The notes below the pieces were generated by a model. The model had not been told where the DNA came from and did not search any database. It saw nothing but the letters and a program-made list of their open reading frames with translations. A stretch of 64,000 nucleotides of DNA from the NCBI GenBank assembly GCA_013368445.1, contig JAACJO010000009.1, forward strand, positions 1,860,001 through 1,924,000, read 5' to 3'. Source of the stretch: Leucocoprinus leucothites. Taxonomy: Eukaryota > Basidiomycota > Agaricomycetes > Agaricales > Agaricaceae. The position numbers and the translations under genes were made by a program. This document shows positions 1-11,516 of this stretch, in pieces. How positions within the stretch are numbered: position 1 is the stretch's first letter; each line of letters opens with the position of its first letter.

Positions 1-883
1 ACTCCTCACCACCAGTCCCAACATAAACCAAAAACCCCAAAACATCAAATTATGAAATGGCCCCGCAGCAGTTATCCTTGCCTTCATCGCAGGTCGTAGG
101 GTATCAAGTTTGTCTGCCGAGAATGCCACAAACGCAGCGGGTATACACACGACGAGTGAAGCTCCAGAGGAAAGTATCGGTACGCCGTGGAGTGCACCGG
201 AGATTGCGTGTCCGAGTTCATGAATGATTTGTGAAACGAAGAGAGATATAAGAATGAATGGAATATGATTCAGTGGGACTGTTACACCTGGTAGCTGAAT
301 TCGTTCGATATTTCAGTGCCCCATTCCCTGAGTGAACCAAAAACATGAACTTTACGATTGGCATAATAGGAGCCCCCATCCCCGCATCTTCATTCGACCT
401 CCCCACCACAACATCCCTCCTCACCAACCTCCCCATACTATTACCCTCATTCCCTACCTTACCTATCAGCAAAGGCCTCATCAACGTCCAAGTCGTCCAC
501 AGCAGCAACACCAACGCAACCAGCATCCCCACAACACCCAACACAAACCCAATATTATACACTCGCTCCAACCATGTCCTCGCTCCCACCCCCTCTACCT
601 TCATCTCTCTCGTACTCATCGCCGGTCCCCTCTTCCTCTTCAGCCTATTCATTAATTTATCATGTCCCTCATTCCATCTCGTCGTCTCTATTCGTGCTTG
701 TAAGAAATGAAGTGTAAAGTTCCAATTGTTATTGGTATTTAGTCGACCGAAGCTCCCGGATCGGTTGAAAGGAAGAATCAGTCCTTGGTTTCTGTTTTTG
801 TTTCTGTACGCGAAGATATGATGGAGAACGTGAATGATTAACCAGAATAAAGAGAGCGAAGACGCGAAGGAGAACAGGGACAT
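1..883 (-). CDS. Site-2 protease-like intramembrane metalloprotease (5' part, cut by window edge)
   Basis: The gene reads leftward and continues past base 1. Exon 1 starts at the ATG at 883 (MSLFSFASSLSLFW). It gives a membrane segment, a basic soluble stretch and a second hydrophobic segment. A 49-bp GT-AG intron (343-295) joins it to exon 2, which begins LPGVTVPLNHIPF and carries the zinc-binding HELGH motif within SQIIHELGHAISG. This order and the LPG(V)xVP lead-in are those of fungal and animal S2P (MBTPS2 family). These proteases cleave membrane-anchored transcription factors such as SREBP in the Golgi; the substrate here is inferred. The C-terminal half with the second zinc ligand lies outside the window. 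The reading frame upstream of 883 has no earlier in-frame ATG, only GTG. A degraded copy of exon 1 lies at 6507-6872. Confidence 0.85.
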
Positions 884-1564
884 TAGCTCATGTACATGAG
901 CACGTCTAGAGGATTGCTGCCACAGACGCAAGGGGCCATCAATATCTTCCAGAACTCCCACGCCTCCTCACTGATGAGAAATATCAACTTTCCTCTATAC
1001 TCTTAACCGAGAACACAACAGACAAAAAAAACACCTGAAGTGCTCCTCAACCCAAAACAATTCAGAGACGCGATTTATTACAACCTCAGCATGAACTTTT
1101 TTGGCATGACCGAGGAACAACTTAAATCCTTGACTCGACTTGATTTGAATTTCGAGGTAGTAAGTTCCGGATCCTCATCGACGACAAATTCATCCGGTAA
1201 AGAGCCAAACCTCGTCTCAAATACCTACGAAGTCACCACCGAGATCAAATGAAAAGCTGTCCTGCTTTCCCTGGAATATCCCATATCTCGAGAATAAAAC
1301 AGCTGCCTATCATCAGACTGAAGACTACCGCCCATTGTTGACCGTCCTTGGATACAAAATCTGCAGCGTATAGCACCAAAGGCTGCTGGCCCGGAGAATG
1401 CAGTAACACGAGGAAGCTAAGACCGACGTCGTCTCAGCAGAAAAGTCGTATAATAATTACAAGCAAAGCCTTACTAAATACCAAGCACAGTATGTCCTAC
1501 AATTTCTCGTCAACTCCCCTCAACCGCCGCTTTCTATGCGATAAAAGTTATGTTCTTAAACGTA
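884..1564. other. Spacer between site-2 protease and DUF6534 genes
   Basis: This holds the presumed 5' region of the site-2 protease gene and the 3' flank of the DUF6534 gene. A 70-codon frame at 1040-1252 (plus) has only a CTG at its head and an internal ATG near 1091. It matches no family I recognise and has no clear splice partners, so it is not called as a gene. Confidence 0.4.
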
Positions 1565-3279
1565 TCAACGTTCAGCATCGCGATCAATCGCGACCTCGAC
1601 ATGAATCTCCGTAGGAATTTTGCTCGCATTAAAGACTGAGGAATTTGAACCCTGGAGTGTCGTATCTCTTTCTGAATGATTATCTTTAGCCTGGAAAGCT
1701 GTCAATGATGTCGACCCCATGGTGGTTCCTTCTGAGTGGATCGACCCGTTATGGTAGATTCGTTGGTTCAGAAGCACCATGAAACAATTACTGTAACTGT
1801 TGCAATGATTGAATACCAGTTCTATCACCAGGATGGCTGACGATCTGAGGTACGCACAGTTTCGCTAGAGGATAGCCCCTAAGATTCGAACGGTTAGTGA
1901 AATAACTCGTAGTCGTCGCCAAGTCAACAAACGTACGTCATGAGATTAAGGGAGGTAAACTGTTCACCATGCATCAGCCTCCACAATTTAGCTGGTGACT
2001 GAGGGGACGTATTCAACGCACCTTTGGACCTAGGGGCTTCGTAAAAACCACAATCAAGTTGAAAATGGCCAGAATGGCTTTTATTACGGGGAGCAAAGAT
2101 GTAAGTGCGAGATCGAGAGTGACGTTGTAAAAAATAAATGACATACTCGTTAACATGTTTGTCTCGAGAATGAAGACGACTATAAATCTGACTTTTTTGA
2201 GGAGTCCTCTGCGCGTGCTTCTGGAACTGAATGTTAATAGCTATACATTTCAAGATGAAAATGCTAGTAAGCTCCACGATTAGAGAAGAGTAACGAGTGA
2301 GACGTACCAAATATGTCATCGACAGCGCAATTAGAATATCAGCCACAGCGCCTGTCGCATTCCAGAGCTGTGATAAATCAGTTCACATGATGTTGGCAGA
2401 TTTCGCCCAGGAAAGCAGGACTGACTATGACTGCAAAGTCGAAATGACCGCCAAGCTTTGAAGCGACCTTGACGGTGACACCCTGATACGCGATAGGTGT
2501 TATCTCATGGATCGACTTTTCAATTTCCCTATGTCGGACATACCTGTATGCCGCGTATGGCGCCTCCAACACAGCTTAGAAAACCTAGCTGTATTTTTTC
2601 GGTGTCCATCTGTCAACACGAAGACAGGAACGAAAGAGGAAACTCACAAGAGCAATGATTGCCGGTAATACGGCTCTCCTTCCACTGAGAACCCAAATCC
2701 GCCAGCAATACACGATTTGTACCATAAGGGCAATGATCCCGTCTAGAAGCGGACCATCGATGCCCGCCATTGACAGGTCGGATAATGCTTCGGTGTTGCC
2801 GAAGTTGTAAACAAACCAATGGAAGGCATCAACCATCGCCAATATCGACTGAGCAGCATCAAGTATGAATAGGAAATAAACTGTTTAGTGGACGGGAATT
2901 ATGAGCTTAGCGAACCAAATTAAAGTATACATGCATTCAAAACATACCAATTCCTCGTAGAGCTCGAGGATCTTGCTTTGCCTGACCACTGTTGAGGTAC
3001 ATTACTGTTGGAACACAGTCAGTCATTTCTGGGAGGTAAATTCTGAGTATTGAATTAAGTTACTGTATTGCATAATTAGGATCCCCCAAAGCCACCAGTT
3101 CACCATGACCCCCGCAAGCTAAAGCCTCGGTGAATATCAAGCCAAAAAAGATTCAATACACTACTATCTTACAACAGGTCCAGTCCTGTGTCCAATATAT
3201 GTTTAGTTTTTCACTGTCAATCGAGCGTCAGATACACTCACTTGAGTAGACTACCATCAGGAGCCGAAGAATTAGGCAT
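1565..3279 (-). CDS. DUF6534-type multi-pass membrane protein, copy 1
   Basis: The start ATG at 3279 gives MPNSSAPDGSLLK. The gene is split into about ten exons, including a 13-nt exon (GACTGGACCTGTT) encoding the TGPV turn. Later exons encode transmembrane blocks: VNWWLWGILIMQY, then MVDAFHWFVYNFGN, then a third with VQIVYCWRIWVLSGRR, then GVTVKVASKLGG and LWNATGAVADILIALSM. The RSTRRGLL block follows, leading into FILETNMLTS, TILAIFNLIVVF and SNCFMVLLNQR. This helix order and the DIL-A-S and N..L..LN.R signatures fit the basidiomycete DUF6534 family, whose function is unknown. The C-terminus is a polar tail ending IDRDAER. All exons join in frame, so the gene looks intact. A close paralogue in the opposite orientation lies at 48448-50176 and supports every exon boundary. 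Confidence 0.75.
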
Positions 3280-4827
3280 CGTAACTTTCTGAGGCAGGTG
3301 TTAACTTGAGATCTTGGGCATACAGTAATATATTATATAGTTGTACTTTATAAGATCTTCCCAGAGAGTTCTATTATGAGTTTACTTTGTCCCAGTAAAC
3401 TGGGATGTACCTGTGGAACGAAAGTTACAAAACTGGTCAGCTTGATGTTAGGGCAGGGACAAAATATAAATTCAAAAATAGAAGAATTAATCATTTGGAG
3501 TCGGTGCTGATCGGACATTGGAATTTTGCGTTTCATAATAAAATAAACCGTAAGGTAATGGTGCTAAGAGGATACACTAGGTGTTAAAAGGCAAAGGACT
3601 CGCAGAAACCAAGGTGCCTGGGATATTCAGCACACTCTGGGACTCAGAGCCATTTTTCATCTTGACCATTAGCATTATCATGTTTGATCATGAATGCAGA
3701 TCAACTCAGGCTGCGCACAAGGTGGCAAGCTCCAAGTCACCTGTTTACAGTCAAAACCCAACGGCATCTCATTGTTGGCGGCAACAGGGAAAAAGTAAGT
3801 CTGTGAATCTGTTTACGTTCATTGTTCCAACACCCCCATGAGCAATGGGTCATCTACTTTTTAAACTATTCATGTTTTGACGAAGATACACTGGTCGATG
3901 GAGAGTATTCTAACTCGCTTTTCTCTTACCTGCATCTTCCTACTGCACTGGGTTTCTGACCATCACCTGGATCAACCATCAAGTTCTATCGATGGATCAC
4001 TCCAACGTCATGTTGATCAACACCTACAGACCGAAATTGACGTTATTTTCCCAGTTCACCCTAGTAGACCATTTGCTGGCGGTGGTCCAGTCGCTGAGTA
4101 ACCTACCTTTTTTATTCACACAATAGAAACCGAAAACGGCGTATTAAATGACCTATCATGACCTTGTCGTACTAGGATACTTACTGTATAGTATATACTG
4201 GATTGGCGACCTTACGGGCTCGTTACCACTCCAAGTGCTACTCGACTCCGCTGCATTCTATATATATGCTTCGAGAGTGTGCTTCTGATATATGTTACAG
4301 CGAGTTCATCAATGTGTGGAGATCGAGGAAGACAGTACCTAGTATACGCTGCTGCCGGGGGAGTAGGCTAGCTCGGCATGACAAGCGTGCTTTATTTCTG
4401 GTGCCATGAGGAGAAAACCTCCAGGAGGAGGTCGCCTTACTGAATCTAATAGTACTTGAAAGCCTGCGTCTTACCAATGACATCTGCTGTGGTCTCCCAT
4501 GGGCATCGGAATGTATTGTCCGATGAACGATAGATAACAGAGGGGCAAAACCCGACGCAATTGCCAATACAAAATCTAGGTCATGGGAAACATATTTTTG
4601 GCAGTATCTAGCGTTGGTAGCTATTAATATATAGCATCCCCGCCGGTTTCTTGCTTACAGTATCACAGTCAGCCATGGATGAAATTGGGCGAAGTCAAGA
4701 TTTCTTTTCGACGTCATTGATGAGACTCATGATGCTTGCTCAGTTCCGGCATCAGCCTGGAAGGCGTATTTAACAGACTCACACACGCCGCCTCATTCTT
4801 CCCGCATCCTCGACGACTCTTATCATC
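3280..4827. other. Gene-poor spacer
   Basis: It carries the 5' flanks of the divergent DUF6534 and Ca3427-like genes. Open frames at 3405-3587, 3581-3841, 3877-4101 and 4203-4409 are short and partly overlapping, without recognised domains or consistent splice sites. I see no tRNA or clear transposon ends. Confidence 0.4.
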
Positions 4828-6197
4828 ATGGTTTTGCGCATTGGCTATGGTAACTAGTTCATTGACACCACAATCTGATCGATGAATGCTGACCCTGTTG
4901 CTACAGTTCGTGAGCACTTCTCATCCCCTTTGCTTCAGTTTGCGGAGAAAGATGCGGGAAAGACTTTCACATTGATTGAATGCCCAAGTGAGTCAGATTT
5001 TCCTGGGAAGTGATATCGGTTGTCAATTTTTTGTCCCGCAGGTGGAACCGGGCAACTCATATCTCGGCTTACCAACGACGAGATCGACGTCGCCATGTAG
5101 GTTTTTTCAGCGCCAGCTATATCCAAATTACTTCTCCATTCAATTGACCAAAATATCTCAGCGCCTTGACAGATCCCCTGATCACTGGTATCGCGAACGG
5201 CTCAAAGGCATATAAGCTCGTTGGCAGCTATGTTTCCACTCCTCTGAACTGGTATGGCTGCCTAGCCTAGCATAATGCCAAAAATCTTGCTCATCTCACG
5301 CACGACACTAGGGCCGTAATTACTGGGATAAAGTCCCAGTACAAGGAAATCTCTGACTTAAAGGATACGAAGATCGGAATATCGCGTTTCGGGAGGTAAA
5401 CAAGACAATTATCGGCAAAGTCGTCTCCGATCTCACAGAGAAATAGTGGAAGCTATACAATGGCATACGTCATGGCTCTACAGAACGGATGGCCAACAAA
5501 CGACTTGCAATTCCAAGGTATGAATTGCCATGCAAAATATTTTGGTAAAAGCTGGGGTGACAAAATTTATCAGTCAATAACGATATCCGTGGTTTAATCG
5601 ACTCAGTCAATGACGGATCTACAAGTGCATTCATGTGGGAGTGGTTCACCACAAAACCCTTTGCAGACGCAGGTGAAGTTCGATTTGTGAGTGCAACATC
5701 TCAATACCGAAGACCTTCACTGAGGTAAACAGATCGGATCCGTCCCTACACCGTGGCCATCATGGCTCATCGCGGCGCACCCCGAACGTGCCGAAAGCGA
5801 GGCCATAAAAAAGTTCCTGCAAGACCTGACCAAATACGTTCAGACGTTTAACTCTGAGGAAAGTCGTGCGAAGAACAACGTCGACTTTATAAGAGAAAAG
5901 TTCGGTTATCCTGAGGAAGATATCAAAGTGAGAGACTCTGATCTCGCCCTATTGATATCTTTCACTGAGCGTTTATCCAGGCGTGGCAGAAGACGGTTGG
6001 GTATTTCGCGGACTGTCAAGAGGTTTCTGCGAAGACCGTGTTGGACACTCTCAGGTGTGCCCTTTGCTATTTTTGTTTTGATTTAAGCCAACGCGGAATG
6101 TCACAGCGTTCTTGAGAAAGCTGGAGTGGTCAAAGCCCCAGCAGGCGGCTTCCAAATCAGCGAGTTCGTGAATACCGGTGTTGCAAAGTTGACCTAA
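4828..6197 (+). CDS. Ca3427-like periplasmic-binding (PBP2-fold) protein
   Basis: Nine exons join cleanly from the ATG at 4828 (MVLRIGYVREHFSSPLLQF) to the TAA at 6195. They encode roughly 300 residues. Recognisable blocks in order are SGTGQLISRLTNDEIDVA, ALTDPLITGIANGSKAYKLV, SPLNWAVITG-like STPLNWAVITGIKS, SFMWEWFT-like TSAFMWEWFTTKPF, and SVPTPWPSWLIAAHPE. These match the fungal Ca3427 family, which has the type-2 periplasmic-binding fold related to NMT1/THI5 and bacterial ABC-transporter binding proteins. There is no signal peptide and no catalytic motif, so a cytosolic ligand-binding role is inferred; the ligand is unknown. Introns are short GT-AG, for example one starting GTAACTAG right after the seventh codon. 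The gene sits alone between gene-poor spacers. Confidence 0.85.
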
Positions 6198-6506
6198 GAG
6201 ACAAGCCTAAATTTCTTGGCGTTATCTAGAAATGTTGAATCATATCGTGCGACCATTATAGAATGGGGAAAAAATACAGTTTGAAGATGTCTGGAAATTA
6301 GCACGATACAACACGAGATGAGCAGGAAAGGTATGGCATACCCACGACGACTTAGGTATGCTTGAATATATCTATGATATCAGGACCGGTTGTCCCGGGG
6401 ACAAGCCTCCCGGAAGAATAAATCTAGAGCAACTAAGTAGCATCGGGTCCCGTTCATTAACCAATCTCGACCTCAACTTTCCTCAGAGACCTGGTCGGCG
6501 TCCGGC

Positions 6507-6872
6507 TTGTTCAGAGTAACAATATTAACCCAACAGCCATCTGCACAGCTTCCCCGGCAGGGACGCTCTCGTCCTCCTTCCCTCTATCGTTATCTCCCTC
6601 GATCTCATCATCGGTACTCTCCCCCCCCCCTTAACCTATGCAAGGAAGTTGTCATGTGCCTTATTCCATCTCGTCATTTTTTCTATTCGCCCTTGGGTAT
6701 GTGGTCAGGTGAAGTTAGATGATTGACTAGAGGATCAATTTGGGTTCTAGCTTTCTCATATTGGCGCGAGAAGCAATGGTAGAGAACGTGGATGATCGAC
6801 CAGAATAGATAAAGAGAGTACGCAAATGCAATAGTGAGCTGCAGCCAGCGGGCGCCAGTGGGGTTTCCCATC
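6507..6872 (-). pseudogene. Degraded duplicate of site-2 protease exon 1
   Basis: Read on the minus strand, the frame contains AYSLYLFWSIIHVLYHCFS, a clear relative of SSLSLFWLIIHVLHHIFA in the first exon at 1-883. The nucleotide similarity continues downstream: the stretch encoding TRWNEGHDKL in the intact gene has a counterpart at 6640-6690 (GACGAGATGGAATAAGG). It also continues through the RSREI-like region down to about 6545. In this copy the frame is broken by stops (a TAG where the intact gene has an open codon) and by a run of ten G/C at about 6620-6630. There is no HELGH exon beyond it. It is therefore a truncated, non-functional copy in the same orientation as the parent about 6 kb away. 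The exact ends are uncertain. Confidence 0.7.
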
Positions 6873-7975
6873 ACACTCGGGGGTGTCTTCTCACACCTCG
6901 GCATTGACGATCCGGTGAAGGTCAACTTTGTCCTGATCGCGAGGCTCTCGCTCCGATGAAGACGTACTAAGACACAAGATTGCTCCCGAATACCCACCGA
7001 GATCCCTCAACGAAATTGTTCGTTCACATTTCCCTGAATCAAAAACAAACTCACCGCTGACGCCCTTTCTCATCTTCCATGGCACGGAAGGGAAGTTCTG
7101 CAGCTTCTCTCGCCAGTGCACTTCATCAAAGGGATCAGGAAGGTCAATGATTCTCTACGCAATAAGAAGCTCTTGATGCAGCTCAGGCGCTTAGAGGAAG
7201 ACCAGGCAACCTAATAGAAGTTCAGTATATCTATTTGTGGAAGACGTGACTTTTAAGGAACCCTAAAGACTGAATGGATCCAATCGCTACTCCCTTTTCC
7301 CGAGTACCCCATGACAAGCGGATAATATGATCACATCAACTTTTTCTCCACCCAATGTGAAGAATACTCTTGTTTCCGCCTGCACGAGGCTCGAACAACG
7401 TTCGGCAACATTACGCCTTTCCTCCAGGCTCTTTAGCAAGGCCGCCGCTAGAATAACTTTGTTCACTACCCCTTCTCTTCGACGTCATATATTGAACAAA
7501 GCCAATGCTCGGGATTACCTCTCGTTGTAGAACCAAAGGGTTGGCAGAGATTTTGAATCAACTCTTGTACTTTCTTGATAGCAGTCTCCTCCCGATTTGG
7601 AGCTACTGAATGCGCCCAGGAGAAAAATTTGGTGAAAAGTTACTAGCCACGACGCTCAGGCATTGGAACACTCACTGCCACGGATGTGGTTTCCGCTCCA
7701 AGTTGGCAAACCACTGGCAACTTGGATATGAGTTGTGCCGCACCACCCTTTCTTCATACTCCGCGCCTTGCCCTGTCAGATCGAGTTTCATGTAATAACC
7801 ACATCTCTACACTACCTGTCAATAGTCACGCATACATGCCCATGGTGCATGTTAGAGCACGCACTCAAGGTGCGCACAGCTAGACTCAATTCAGAAACTT
7901 GAAAGACCATAGTTAGGATTACGTCCAGAAATCTGAGTGCAACAATGAATTATTTCATTCAAGAGCAGTGTAGAA
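6873..7975. other. Gene-poor spacer
   Basis: Short frames at 6891-7121 (minus), 7327-7530, 7610-7795 and 7686-7883 (plus) show no recognisable domain and no matching splice signals. The region may hold further decayed sequence linked to the site-2 protease fragment, but I could not align it to anything. Confidence 0.35.
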
Positions 7976-8971
7976 CTACACTCTATTGTTACTATTGACA
8001 AACGCCGAACGGGGTTGAGTTGCACTTCCAAATGCGCTATACGTAGTCACATTGATTGGCGCAGGCCTGCTAACAGTAAGGTTCTCTATAACCTTTCTCT
8101 TTAAGCCTTCTTCGTGTTCCAGCTGTTCAACGTATCGTTGAACTACAAAGTACGCATCTAGGAGTAATAAGAAAGAAAAAAAGGCTGTTAGTCTCCATAA
8201 CATAACATCAAAATGCACCACAAGTGTGGCGCCCGTCGTGTCGTCGAGCGCGGGCTGTTAAAGCTTGTTGTACTCACATAATTGAAGTAGCCAAGTAATA
8301 ACATATACGCCAATAGTAGCACCTTTGAGTATGGCAAAGCTATCTTTGCATATTGAATGCCCATAATTGCTCGGTCCGGTCACATTGCTCATACACCGGT
8401 CGAACACGTCCCGAGGGTCTTGTTTAAACACAGTATAAATGGCATAAATTCCTATGCCGACACTGAACACCAAATGGACTAACAGCGAGCTCGCGAAACT
8501 CGCGACCATGCTGATGCTTTTGATGATAGCACCGACGAAACTAAAAGAAATGTAATTTGAGCTGTTGTCAAGAAACATTTAAGTCATGTTTTGGGCGCCG
8601 ACGTACCCGAAGAGCGAGACTAATGCCAATAAGGTATACATCGCCGAAGAGAAATATATTGCGATTTGGTTTGGTGTTGAGATAACGATATCTTGTTTCT
8701 CTGTAAGATGTTAGTGACAGCGGATCGTCAATAAGACCGACACGACCGCCGTCGGGAGAGGTAAGAGCATCATGAACTTACTGAGCATAGCGATTGACCA
8801 CCATCCAAAAACCGCTAAAACGATACCCAGGCCCATGCCAAGAAAAGAAAGTATCTTGTTCGTTCAACAACATTACTCGGCAGGAAGAAAAGCACGGATC
8901 GCGGGACTCACGAAGACACCAATTCTAACTGGTATACAACAGCAAAACTTGCGCGATCGAACGTAAGCCAT
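7976..8971 (-). CDS. Four-helix conserved membrane protein of basidiomycetes, function unknown
   Basis: The start ATG at 8971 gives MAYVRSRKFCCCIPVRIGVF; the cluster of cysteines after a basic N-terminus could be lipidated. The second exon encodes ILSFLGMGLGIVLAVFGWW. The third carries KKQDIVISTPNQIAIYFSSA and a second helix ending LALVSLFG. The fourth has FVGAIIKSISMVASFASSL, a VHLVFSVGIGIYAIY helix, a loop with two cysteines (DRCMSNVTGPSNYGHSICKD) and a last helix ending LLQL. The final exon is a cytosolic tail with YVEQLEHEEGLKRKV. Four membrane spans with a cysteine-containing loop between the last two resemble tetraspan-type proteins common in Agaricomycetes. I know no proven function. 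All splice sites are GT-AG and the frame is intact. Confidence 0.75.
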
Positions 8972-10432
8972 TGTATTGCGCAGATTCGAGAATATGATAA
9001 ATGTAGTAGTAGTGTGTGTATTCGGGATTGAGATCGGGGGGTTAGGATTAACTTTTTGTAAGTCGAGGAAGATCTTGACCTGGGTCGGGACCAGCCACGA
9101 TGAAGGTCTGTTGTTGTGTGTCGGGACCAGCCACGATACACTCGTAGCAAGTTGCTCGTCGGGCGATTATATACCTCGCTGGTATCAATCCTTGATGGAT
9201 CGCGATGGTGACACACCAGGATATGTTACAGGGCTTCCAGGGACTGCAGTGATCCTTGTCGTCATGTTTCTACATATTTTGGTCCGGATGAAGACCTCGG
9301 TTAATGAAAAAAGGGTCTGTAGACTCCTGGATTCAGGTTAGTAATGATTCGGGTTTACCAATTCATATATTATTTGCAAGAAGCTGCTTCTCGAAGAGTA
9401 TAGTTTCCGATGGGCCCAAACAAGTTGTCAGCGACGACAACTCCAGGGAGCTCAGAAATTACAGGATGTAAAGCCTAAAATGCTTGATACAATCAGGAAG
9501 CCAAGAAAATGTTAGATGAAGGAATTTCAAGTTGTGGATAAATAGGCCAAAATCCATTGCATCACTGGGGCTGCGATGCAAGAGCGTTGGTGGGCGACAG
9601 TGTCATCGGCGTCAATCATTTATTTCTATTGAAGTACTTCGTCGAGGCGGACCGGCAGCCGAACGCGGTACCCACACCGTCACTGCAAAATATTGTTTCC
9701 AAGAAAACGATTTCGTGACCACTACATAGTAACGTCAATTTACTACCTGTTAACATACGATAGACCAAATAAGACAACAGCAAGTGCGAGTTTTCCGTTT
9801 ATTCGGAGATTAGACGTTCGAGGCCAGTCTAGACATATCATGTCCTTCTTTTGAACAGAGCGGAGTACACGCTGATCACCCCGGAAACCACATCAGAGTT
9901 TGAAAGGAGAATTATAGTGTCAACAAGAGCGCTGGCGAGACACGTCTGTTGAACATTGGACCGGATGTATGGAAGACGTCAGAACTGATGCATTGATGGA
10001 TGATGAATGGGGAACTATCGAGTGCGGTGAATTGGAGAAACAAAGCTCATAGCCTAGGTCGTTGTTCCAAGTTTGTCTTGACTCGGAGGTGATCATCAAA
10101 ATTTGACCTAGGCAGAGCTCAGAGACCTATCCAGTGGAGAGATGAACAAAATGTTAATCAAATAGTTGCTCGAAAACTGCATTTTGCACATGGTAACGAT
10201 CACAACAATACGCCCTACGGCGCTGAAACTGTTCGGATGAATGGAAGAGAGGGAGTCGCATCAAAGATAGATTGGGGGTGGCTGTACGTAAAACGCTATT
10301 TGCGCATGTTATGAACGGAGGTTACTGAAGTCTGTGCTGGGCCGTGTAGGAGCTACGCAAGGCTGCTACACTCGCCCACCAGACTTCAGTATCACTCCTT
10401 CTGATACCTGTCTCTGTCTTTAGCCATTCCTA
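8972..10432. other. Gene-poor spacer upstream of ykt6
   Basis: It contains the 5' flank of the membrane protein gene, a short direct repeat at 9085-9137 and the ykt6 promoter. Frames at 8976-9341 and 9532-9729 overlap nothing recognisable. No promoter motif is clear enough to call. Confidence 0.35.
9085..9137. repeat. 17-bp perfect direct repeat, period 36
   Basis: The unit TCGGGACCAGCCACGAT occurs at 9085-9101 and again at 9121-9137, separated by 19 bp of unlike sequence. There are only two units, so it is a simple duplication rather than an array. Confidence 0.7.
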
Positions 10433-11193
10433 ATGAAGATTTACTCCATTTCCGTCATTCTCGCTCCGCCTTCGGGTGCCTCTGCTGTTCTCAGTTCTGC
10501 CAGTGACCTGTCGTCCTTCTCGTTCTACCAACGGGGCTCCGTCGCTGAATTCATGAGTTTCTTCACAAAGACGGTATCAGAACGTACAGCACAAGGCCAG
10601 CGCCAGAGTATTCAAGAGAACTCGTACACGGCACACGTTTACAACCGTGGAGGAGCGGAGCAGCTTGCTGGTACTTGGCATTCAATGCACCTAGTGGCAG
10701 CAATCTTACCCAGTGACTAGGTGTTATTATCACGGACCAGGAGTATCCTGTTCGACCGGCATTTTCGCTGTTAACAAAGCTCCTTGATGATTTTACGGCC
10801 AAGGTGCCGCAATCGTCATTCAAGAACCCAGGATCGATATCATTCCCAGATATCAATACGTATATCCAGAAGTATCAAGATCCACGCCAGGCAGATACTA
10901 TTATGCGTGTACAGCAGGAGCTTGATGAAACTAAGATTGTCTTGGTAAGCGTTATTGTGTTCATAATTAGCTGGGAACGAGACTCACGGCGATACAGCAT
11001 AAGACGATAGAATCCGTCTTGCAGCGTGGAGAGAAGTTGGATAATCTGGTTGAAAGATCTGAGGCACTGTCGGCCCACTCAAAGGCGTTCTACAAGACTG
11101 CAAAGAAGGTTTGTCACACCACAGATCTGTTTCATACAACGTGTGCCAAACTTACCGGCTACCTAGCAAAACAGCTGCTGTGTGATCATGTAG
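10433..11193 (+). CDS. ykt6: Ykt6 R-SNARE with longin domain and CCxxM lipidation motif
   Basis: Four exons encode about 200 residues. The N-terminal longin domain starts [20 protein letters not shown] and continues through [18 protein letters not shown] and [17 protein letters not shown]. The SNARE coil follows: [17 protein letters not shown], then [18 protein letters not shown], ending at [19 protein letters not shown]. The last small exon encodes QNSCCVIM and the stop. The CCVIM end is the classic Ykt6 tail, where the two cysteines are palmitoylated and prenylated in place of a transmembrane anchor. Ykt6 acts in Golgi, vacuole and autophagosome fusion. The R-SNARE central arginine lies in the [10 protein letters not shown] stretch. 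Introns begin GTACTTGG, GTAAGCGT and GTTTGTCA. The start is the first ATG and matches family length. Confidence 0.95.
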
Positions 11194-11443
11194 TCTGTAG
11201 TCTGTATACCGTATGCTCTGCGTGCCCTGGTGCCTGTGGGTCGAAAGTGGATTTTATGCATGATTCAGAACAAGGTGCGACGAGCGGCTACGGCCGGTGA
11301 GAATAGAGCCCCGACACCGATGTGAAGACTCCGATGATTGTGACAGAACTTGATTGAATCACGTTCATCATCAGCAATCAAGATCTCAGGGTCCTTGGAT
11401 GAATATCATCAATCATTCTTCTTATCCCCTTCAAGCACTTGGC
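11194..11443. other. ykt6-ppo intergenic region
   Basis: This short interval holds the ykt6 3' flank and the ppo upstream region. Nothing coding is visible. Confidence 0.4.
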
Positions 11444-11450
11444 TATATAA
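11444..11450 (+). promoter_or_regulatory. TATA box of the ppo gene
   Basis: TATATAA lies 73 bp upstream of the ATG at 11517. An alternative in-frame ATG at 11463 is only about 13 bp downstream of the box. That would usually be at or before the transcription start, so the box favours 11517 as the true start. Confidence 0.5.
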
Positions 11451-11516
11451 CGCTCCGCAACAATGTTCTTACTCTCGTATATCCTTAACTTTCTCTGCTC
11501 CCTCCTGGCCACCACC

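Noticed and set aside
9085..9137. Repeat pair resembling a mini CRISPR
   Set aside because: There are only two 17-bp units with one spacer, in a eukaryotic genome without cas genes.
11463..11516. Upstream start for ppo giving a hydrophobic leader
   Set aside because: The TATA box at 11444-11450 is too close, so this ATG is probably upstream of the transcript start. A secretion signal would also be unexpected for a Ppo enzyme.
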